Positions 57,033 to 64,000 of a stretch of 64,000 nt of DNA are shown in pieces. Source of the DNA: Solanum dulcamara (lineage: Eukaryota; Streptophyta; Magnoliopsida; Solanales; Solanaceae); the NCBI RefSeq assembly GCF_947179165.1, contig NC_077248.1, forward strand, positions 66,527,232 through 66,591,231. Reading direction: 5' to 3'. The position numbers and the translations under genes were made by a program. The notes beneath the pieces are model-generated. The model did not search any database, was not told the origin of the DNA, and was given only the letters and a program-made list of their open reading frames with translations. Position 1 is the first letter of the stretch, and each line of letters starts with the position of its first letter.

Positions 57033-60000
57033 ATGGCGGCAATGGCAGCTCTGCAGAGCTCTTTTACTTCTCTTTCCATCTCCTCCAACTCATTTTTGGG
57101 CCAACCCTTTTCTCCTCTTCCGCTCTGCTCACCTCTGGTACTCTGCTTTACTTAACTACTCTTTTAAAAATTCATTCTTTTCTTCAATTAAAATGTTGTC
57201 TATTGATAGAATACTAGCAAATATCTCTTTTTAGTTTTGAGATAATGATCAAAAGCACATCAAAATTATCATTTTTTTGCGAGTTTTACAATATTGGTTA
57301 TTTCATTTTACTATCTGGATTATCACCATCTATTGTACAACCAAGGGTGTGGCTTAGTGGTTAATGAGTCAGTTGAGAATAATGAAGTCTCAAGTTTAAA
57401 TCGCAATGTAGCTAGTCATTTCTTACCATCTGTTCTAGCCTTGGTGGACAGAGTTAGGTGTATGGTGTAATTAGTCGAGGTGGATCCAAGTTGGTCCACA
57501 CACCACGGTTATCAAGAAAAATTAATTATCACCATTTGTGTATTAAAACACACGTGTAATTGATAGTTGAGGTGTGTTTTATTACATGAATGAAGATAGT
57601 TTAAGTAGGATAAAAGAAGCAAGTAATAGTTAGAGTGTGAATCTCGAGAAAAAAATGATAGCTTAGTTGTGTTTTTGACTATTAACTCCTTTAACTTTTG
57701 GTTTCTCATAAGGTTCATAATGTAATCTGTTGTGTACATTTTGGTTTAAGGGTTGCTTAATAGTTAATTCTGATAAGACTTTGGATAGTGCAAAAGGGCG
57801 TGGCCTAGTTGTTAATCAAGAGTTATCTGGTATCTGTGCTGACGGTATTTAGCAGATTCCCCGTGTAATTAATTGAAGTGTGTGCAAGATGGCCTGGGGA
57901 CTTGACACAGTTCTTTTTGGAATCTACTTGGATTCATCGAAAATATTGTTGGGTCCATGTCATATCCTCCAAAAGTGGTGCATTTTTGGAGTGTCCGACA
58001 CAGATGCAATAACATTTTCAAAGAGTCCGAGCAACATAGACTTGAATTATCGTCTTTATCCTGACTGACCCAACAAAGAAACACACGACATATGAAAGAT
58101 TTATAACCATATTCTTGCAATTCGGGTGTTTTGGGGTATAAAAGTAGGTGACATACATCTATTTTACACAATATAGGGTAGAATGTGAAGGTTATGTTTC
58201 GGTGATTACCTCAAAACAAAAAAAGATTATGTTTTGGTGATATTAGTGAGTACTAAGAGGCTATTATTGATTATAATTGTTTATTAAAATGTGTGAGACT
58301 AATTAGGAATTGGAAATTTTACAAAAGGAAAATGATTCCCGGGTAAGCTTAGTTAATGCAGTGAGTGGTAGGGATCCATTATGGGTTCGATCCTAACTAG
58401 TAAATGAAATCTCGTTCATAACTGGAGAAGGTAGAGATTAGTGAGACAGATGCATTACTCTTTGAGTGTCAAAGAAGAAAATAGTGGATTTCTCCTTTAT
58501 CTTATTATCTATGTGTGTCTATTTAAAAGAATATGACTTCTGCCTATATTTGATATAAGTCCTATGGGATTTCAGGGATAGGAAATACTTTGAAGACATT
58601 TTCCTTGAGGAAATACTTCCGTAATACACAAAACAGGCATCAACTAGTCTTTGACTAGATCCAAGATTGTTAGTCAGTGAGCTCGCAATATTACTACGTG
58701 ATAGTAGGTGTGAACTTAGTGTATTTCTGCGTATTTGAAATTGCTCAGTTAATGTAAAGTTCAAGTTGAGGTGGTGCGGCCCCCACACCACATCAAGACA
58801 GTGCTTTCTGTATGTAAACTGTCTTTATTTTGAGCTTACTTTCATCGACTTAATTCAAAGGAAGATGTGCCATTTAAAAAATTATCTCTACACAGAACTA
58901 CTCTTCTAGGACCCTAACTGTGGCCAAATCCTTGGTTATTATAGAGGAAATCAATATTTAAGTTCTGGACAAGTAGTTTGTCGTTAGCAAAAAAAGCTGC
59001 ATTTGTGGTTTAGCAAGTAAAGACATCTAACTTCCCTATGATTAATCCTCCTTTTTCGTCTTCATATTGATATATTAGGTATGTGTTGACTATCCTACAA
59101 GCACCTACTTCTTGTGCTAGTAGATGTAACATTCTTCACCTTTCTGGTTTGCCTCCTGAAATGCGGAAAATTACTGGTAGATGCTTGAACAGATCAGGCT
59201 TTATCCTTGTAGTTGGTAACGGGCAGCATCTCTTGAGCCCATATGCAATACTGAGGAGGGCTGATTAGGTTGCATTACTACTTACGTGTATGACTATATT
59301 AATAAATCTGAACGTGTAGTTGAAGAGAACAACTTCTATGTGGAAGTCGATAGTCCAGATTGTACAGCATAATAAGTTATTAAATGAAGCTACTAAACAT
59401 CGTTAGCAATTGAAGCAAAATATAGACTTCTAAATATCTTCGTCAAAATATGGACTTGTTATTAGGTTAATGCCCCTTGCTGCAATTGCTCACTAGCCCT
59501 CTTTTGTTATCCTGTTTATGTGACTTCTTTTCTCACGCGTCAAGCTGCAACAAGATTATTTTCTTGTTCAATTATGACAGTTTTCAAGTGATAATTAATT
59601 TGCAGGTCAAATCAACACAAACTCCAGGTTCCATTGTAGCCAAGGTTGGTATCTTTCGATCCGTTTCTGTTTTTTTTTTTAGTTCTATCTGGTGATGAAT
59701 AATTTTATGACCCAAATAGAAGATTTACAGGAGCAAATGTAATCTGCTGATGATCTATGGGCTAAAATGCTTTAACATTACTCTCCGTTATGAAAATCCC
59801 ATGCCAGTTGCAAGGCAAATATAGTATCTTGTAGTTCAACTTCCATTTTTCCGTGACAAGAAATTTATTCTGTGTAAAAAGGGTCTTCATTTTCATTTCT
59901 TCTGCAGCTCAAGCGATGGGAACGGAAAAAGTGTAAGCCAAACAGTCTTCCTGTGCTACACAAAATGCATGTAAAACTCGGAGATACAGTAAAAGTCATA

Positions 60001-60559
60001 TCTGGCCACGACAAAGGTAAGGTTGGAGAGATCACTGAGATTATCAAGCACAACAGCAAAGTCGTCATAAGAGAGATAAACTTGAAAACTAAGCATGTGA
60101 AGAGTAGGAGTGAGGATGAACCAGGCCAAATAGTCAAGGTTTTTTCGATTTCTTTCCTTCTCACTGTATCCACATTGCCCGAAAGTTAATCTTTAGTCTC
60201 TCTTTTGTTATGTACTATGTTGCTCGGACTCTTCAAAAATGCTGACAGGTGCATGTCAGGTCCTCCAAAAGTACTGCATTTTTGGATAGTCCGAGCAACA
60301 TAGGTTAATCAGTACTCGTGTGGAAGTAACTGTTTGGGTGTTGTGCTTTCAGATTGAAGCTCCCATTCACAGCTCGAACGTGATGCTTTACTCGAAAGAC
60401 CAGAAGGTAGCCAGTCGGGTGGGTCATAAGACACTCGACAATGGTAAAAGGGTCCGGTATCTCATTAAAACAGGGGAAATCATCGATAGTGCGGAGAGCT
60501 GGAAGAGAGCTGTCAAAGAGAAGGAGAAAACAACAGAAGCAGTGACTGCTTCTTCTTAG
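57033..60559 (+). CDS. RPL24: Plastid 50S ribosomal protein L24 (uL24c), nuclear-encoded
   Basis: uL24 is an early assembly factor of the large ribosomal subunit. This form works in chloroplasts. Exons are 57033-57137, 59606-59644, 59908-60138 and 60353-60559, all GT-AG and all joining between codons, giving 193 residues. Exon 1 is a Ser-rich transit peptide ([20 protein letters not shown]). The mature part contains [20 protein letters not shown], the KOW motif [43 protein letters not shown] and [11 protein letters not shown]. These motifs are close to Arabidopsis RPL24. The first intron (2.47 kb) holds SINE and MITE insertions and the third a MITE. The first donor, TCTG/GTACTC, is weak, so the exon 1 border is the least certain. 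No lesion is seen. Confidence 0.95.
57330..57524 (+). mobile_element. SolS-type SINE in RPL24 intron 1
   Basis: A polymerase III A box (GTGGCTTAGTGGTTAATGAG, 57349) and B-box-like AAGTTTAAATCGC (57392) precede the body TTCTAGCCTTGGTGGACAGAGTTA and AATTAGTCGAGGTG, as in Solanaceae SolS SINEs. The 11-bp direct repeat ATTATCACCAT (57319-57329 and 57525-57535) fits a target duplication. Confidence 0.8.
57795..57912 (+). mobile_element. Deleted SolS-type SINE
   Basis: GGGCGTGGCCTAGTTGTTAATC is an A-box head like the neighbour's. CCCCGTGTAATTAATTGAAGTGTGTGCAAGATGGCC is the SINE tail region. The middle, including the B box, is missing. Confidence 0.6.
57940..58042. mobile_element. MITE copy in RPL24 intron 1
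   Basis: CATGTCATATCCTCCAAAAGTGGTGCATTTTTGGAGTGTCCGA and the end AGAGTCCGAGCAACATAG match the MITE at 60215-60303. The left inverted terminus is not preserved. Confidence 0.65.
60215..60303. mobile_element. 89-bp MITE with perfect 16-bp inverted ends
   Basis: CTATGTTGCTCGGACT at the left is the exact reverse complement of AGTCCGAGCAACATAG at the right. It lies in the last intron of RPL24. A related copy is in the first intron. I recognise this short repeat as widespread in Solanaceae genomes. Confidence 0.85.
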
Positions 60560-60639
60560 AAGGCTAGCTTGTGAATTCTAGTTATTGTATTTTCTTGAAC
60601 TCTCCATTAATTTGATAACAATTTTGTATTTATACCTAT

Positions 60640-60800
60640 TATTATACAAGCTCCATACCCCTTCTGAAAAACCTGAGCCAAAAGTCTATCTGAAACAACT
60701 CCCTATCCTATAAAGGTAGGTGTAAGATTTGTGTATATCCTAACCTTTTCTGACCTCACTTGTGATACTACACTGGGTATGCTATTGTTATTTATACAAG
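60640..60800 (+). mobile_element. TS-SINE/RTE-tail-like remnant
   Basis: CCTATAAAGGTAGGTGTAAGATTTGTGTATATCCTAACC and GATACTACACTGGGTATG resemble the RTE/TS tail (GATAGGAGTAAGGTCTGCGTACACTTTACC...). It is diverged and lacks a clear TTG tail. Confidence 0.5.
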
Positions 60801-60839
60801 TTTCATACCAAAATTGGTGCATTTAGCTCCAAAGGAAAG

Positions 60840-61135
60840 CTTGATAGGCAGCGACAAAACTATGATTTTTCACTAAAGAGATTTGAAACATAAAAAAGTA
60901 AACACATGAAGAAATTAAAGGAATTAACATTTATTATATGCAAATAACAATATTTTTTACTTTATATGTACTTGTAAATACACGGTAAGACTACGTACAA
61001 TAGATACTTGTGGTTCAGTCTTTTCCGATTTAGTTTTTTCTTATTAGTGAACTTTGCTCTTTTTTAGTTGGAGGATACTTGGAACCAAAAACATAGACTA
61101 CATGTCTTTAACGACAAATGACATACAACAAAAAC
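60840..61135 (+). mobile_element. Degraded hAT-derived repeat
   Basis: CAAAACTATGATTTTTCACTAAAG, AACATAAAAAAGTAAACACATGAAG and the following AT-rich part align loosely with 55895-56000. Confidence 0.45.
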
Positions 61136-61535
61136 ATATTAAGTGTAATTTCATAAATAAAATTTAAAAAAGGAGTCACAAATATTCATTATGTAAACTT
61201 GCAAGTCATAAATAAAACTTTGAGAAAGAGTCTAAACATAAACTCAAAAAGATTACAAATATTCATTTCGTTGATAAGTAAATCATAAAATTACATTCCC
61301 TCCTTCAATTATACAAATAAATTCAATTAGAACATGCATAAGGTTTTTGTCTTATTGAAACAAATACATATTATAATTAAAAGAAATGACATATTTATAT
61401 ATATATATTTATTTTTTGTTTGTAATGGCAAACGTATTGCAAATACAGTAAATTAGTAAGGATATTTCCGTCACTCAAAAGTCCCTACGAAACCCCGAGC
61501 TCTTACTTTACATCTCACCGTTAATTCCAACCTAA

Positions 61536-61609
61536 TCCAACGGCTTAAATTCACGATCCGCGTGATTTACTCCTATTGGTCCAATTCAAAATCCTTCATC
61601 TATATATAA
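61536..61609 (+). promoter_or_regulatory. H2A promoter: MSA-like, histone octamer, CCAAT and TATA
   Basis: TCCAACGGCTT (61536-61546) resembles the MSA core bound by three-repeat MYBs. GATCCGCG (61555-61562) is the plant histone octamer CGCGGATC in reverse orientation. A CCAAT lies at 61581 (its inverse ATTGG at 61575). TATATATAA is at 61601-61609, about 80 bp before the start codon. These fit S-phase and proliferating-cell expression. Confidence 0.8.
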
Positions 61610-61690
61610 ACGCTTCAAAATTCCCCATAAATCTCAGCTCAATTTTTTTGCTTTCGAATTTCAAACCAAAAAAAAAAAAAATCTCCATTA

Positions 61691-62847
61691 ATGGCTGGTA
61701 GAGGCAAAACCCTAGGTTCAGGAACAGCAAAGAAGGCTACTTCTCGTAGTAGCAAAGCTGGTCTTCAGTTTCCGGTAGGTCGTATTGCTCGGTTTCTGAA
61801 AGCCGGCAAGTATGCTGAACGTGTAGGTGCCGGAGCTCCGGTTTATCTAGCTGCTGTTCTGGAATACCTTGCAGCTGAGGTTAATTTCGTCATTTGATAC
61901 TTTAATTGTTTGAATTTTGTGTAAATTGATTTCTAGGGTTGGAATGGTAGGGTTTGGAATTCCTATTTATTAGTTAGATTTTTTAGCTAATTATTGTGTA
62001 AATTGATTGCTAGGGTTTTGAAATTCTTTCGGTTTAGGTGGATTTTTAGCTCTAATGATTTGTAATTTCGTCATTTGTCTATTTAATTGTTTAATTTTTG
62101 TGTAAATTGATTTCTAGGGTTTGAAATTTGTTCGGTTTTGGTGCATTGTTATATCTAATAATTTGGGTGGTGAGCTCAAATTAACCTAATTTTTGAGCTT
62201 ATAAAGCTCACTGTACACATAATAGATGGTTTGAGGAGCTCAAATTAACCTAACTGTCTAATTTTTGGTTAATTTTGATATTAATTTCTCAAATCTTTGA
62301 ATATCATTACAGAAATTGTTTCATTGGGTATGTTAGTTGTGGTTGTATAAGTCATTATCAAAGAAGAAATTGTTTTGCTCTTCCAATTGTGTTAGTATTC
62401 TATAAATTACTGTAGGAATTTGCTTCTACCTTTTCATTGTTATTGTTATCCCTACAAAATATTAGATCTGTTTGTATAGGGACTTGATCTTATTAGTGAA
62501 TTTGGTACTACTAGTTCATATTGATCAAAGTCCAAGTGTGACCCTATCATTGAAGTATGAGTTCGATAGATAATTTGGTCTGTCAATGATTCTTTTTCTG
62601 GGTTTCTGATTTTTGGGGTTTTGTGTTGTTACAGGTTCTTGAATTGGCTGGAAATGCAGCAAGGGACAACAAGAAGACCAGAATTGTACCAAGGCATATT
62701 CAGTTGGCAGTGAGGAACGATGAGGAACTGAGCAAACTTCTTGGAGACGTGACTATTGCTAATGGAGGTGTGATGCCCAACATTCACAACCTTTTGCTTC
62801 CAAAGAAAACTGGTGGTTCATCAAAGCCATCTGCTGATGAAGATTAA
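61691..62847 (+). CDS. Histone H2A, replication-type, two exons
   Basis: Histone H2A pairs with H2B in the nucleosome. Exon 1 (61691-61879) encodes [20 protein letters not shown] to LEYLAAE. Exon 2 (62635-62847) encodes [20 protein letters not shown] to SSKPSADED. The total is 133 residues. The histone fold ([40 protein letters not shown]) and the acidic-patch residues are intact. The C-terminus lacks the SQEF/Y motif of H2A.X and the SPKK tails of the plant H2A.W type, so this is an ordinary H2A. The 755-bp intron has GT-AG borders between codons, as in many plant H2A genes. The octamer-bearing promoter supports S-phase expression. Confidence 0.98.
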
Positions 62848-64000
62848 AGAAAAAGACTTAGTCTTGATTTCTTAGTTAGCTTGTGTTGTTCTTTTCTTGG
62901 AATAGTATTAAGGATTTGCTAGTGTTTTCTTAGTTGTTTAGTAGGTGGGGGTGTGGGGTTTATGTTTGTTTGTGTATACAAATGATTGAGCAATGAATGG
63001 AAGACCAATGTCTATTTTCTTATTTTCTACTCTTGTTGAACTCAATTTTTTTATTTTATATATAGCTAATAGACGAATGAGAACATGTTCAAAAAAGAAA
63101 TTCAAATTTTTAAGTGAAAGTGTCTAATTGAATCAAGTGAGTATCTTGACAAGTTTAACGATCTTGTTTCATTGGGCATGTTGTTGATGTTATTGTTCGT
63201 TGACCCTTGGAACTTTGTTGCATCAAAAGAATAAAGAACAACTCATTATTGTGATTTCATTATCTACCAAATTACAATCTCTAAGGTAAACCTTTTAAGA
63301 AAGTATTAACTAGATGGAGATCTTTAAGGTGTTAAATGAATTTGTTGTAACAATATTGAATAAATAATAAAAATATAATATAGAGTTAAAGTATATTCTA
63401 TCTTTTTCATATCTTACCCTTCATAGAAATGACAATACCATATACATAATAGTAATCAACAGAGCTACTTTGTTCAATTACATTATTAAACAAAGAATCA
63501 TCAACTACGCTTTAGGAAATAAAAATGAACGGGGATTATTACTCTAACAAAATGAATGACAAAATAATCCTCCCTTTTTGGTCGAAAATTCGGACCTAAT
63601 TTAAGTCTCTTATTTTTCTTTTTGGTGTATTCTAAAAATAGTCGCTTTTTTATATTTAGTAAGTTTCAATTCTAAAATTATACACAGACAAATTTAACAT
63701 CACAAGACTTAAAAAGGATTTGACACATCTTTAATTTAAGATCCTAATAATCAATTTTTTTCTATATTTCTTAAATTTTGTATCAAATCAAACTAATATA
63801 CTTAAATTGAAATGGAGAGAATTATCAAACGAAAATACTATCATGTATAGAGAATTAGTGGGGGATTTTAGGGTGTAAATATAATATATTATTCAATTTT
63901 AGAAACCTTTTCTCTTAGAAACCTACCATTTTTATGAACTATGTTTAGGTTACTTTTTTTTAGGGGGGGTTAATTTTACTAACCTAATACTTTTATGAAA
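62848..64000. other. 3' flank of H2A and intergenic sequence
   Basis: No gene is seen up to the window end. The sequence is AT-rich. A second gene's start is not recognisable. Confidence 0.6.

Noticed and set aside
57880..58171. Open frames on both strands in RPL24 intron 1
   Set aside because: They fall in SINE and MITE sequence inside an intron and have no protein similarity that I recognise.

Overview
The window is nuclear DNA from a flowering plant, almost certainly a member of the Solanaceae (nightshade family). It holds intron-bearing genes for cytosolic ribosomal protein L8, plastid ribosomal protein L24, histone H2A and gluconokinase. It also holds an auxin-conjugating GH3 pseudogene and dispersed repeats that resemble families I know from Solanaceae (SolS and TS/RTE-tail SINE-like elements, a short MITE beginning CTATGTTGCTCGGACT, hAT relics, long Ty3/gypsy LTRs). 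I cannot name the genus.

Layout. 1-8.8 kb is a mosaic of Ty3/gypsy LTRs and a broken gag-pro-RT on the minus strand, followed by a truncated hAT transposase and an RTE LINE scrap. At 8.8-16.8 kb an L1-type LINE (minus strand) is split inside its reverse transcriptase by a young Ty1/copia element (10014-15161, 5-bp target duplication GAAAG, LTRs differing at three bases plus two homopolymer lengths). The copia polyprotein is one frame broken only by two stop codons. 17.2-24.2 kb is another LTR/hAT mosaic with an inverted LTR pair and a recognisable 5S rRNA sequence. 24.2-28.9 kb is a satellite array of about 180-bp monomers that changes orientation near 26.01 kb. It is interrupted by a 4,987-bp non-coding element at 28942-33928 that looks like a solo LTR (TG...CA ends, 5-bp duplication GCGTG).

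From about 34.7 kb the window becomes genic. A GH3 pseudogene and a gluconokinase pseudogene lie tail to tail. They are followed by a second copy of the same junction, with only the 3' end of GH3 and an intact gluconokinase gene. Next come a DUF538 gene (42-43 kb), a block of DNA-transposon-like repeats rich in GATACAT/ATGTATC (44.8-49.7 kb), RPL8 (49.9-51.7 kb), a small plant-specific gene with a minisatellite in front of it (54 kb), plastid RPL24 (57.0-60.6 kb) with SINEs and MITEs in its introns, and a histone H2A gene (61.7-62.8 kb) with the plant histone octamer in its promoter.

The genes do not form a pathway. The intact ones are housekeeping (cytosolic and plastid translation, chromatin, gluconate phosphorylation). 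Two promoters carry TGGGCC/T site II boxes, one of them with a telo-box. The most unusual material is in the repeats: the orientation-switching satellite, the near-intact copia element with its palindromes and covarying LTR hairpin, and the 5S sequence inside a retroelement.
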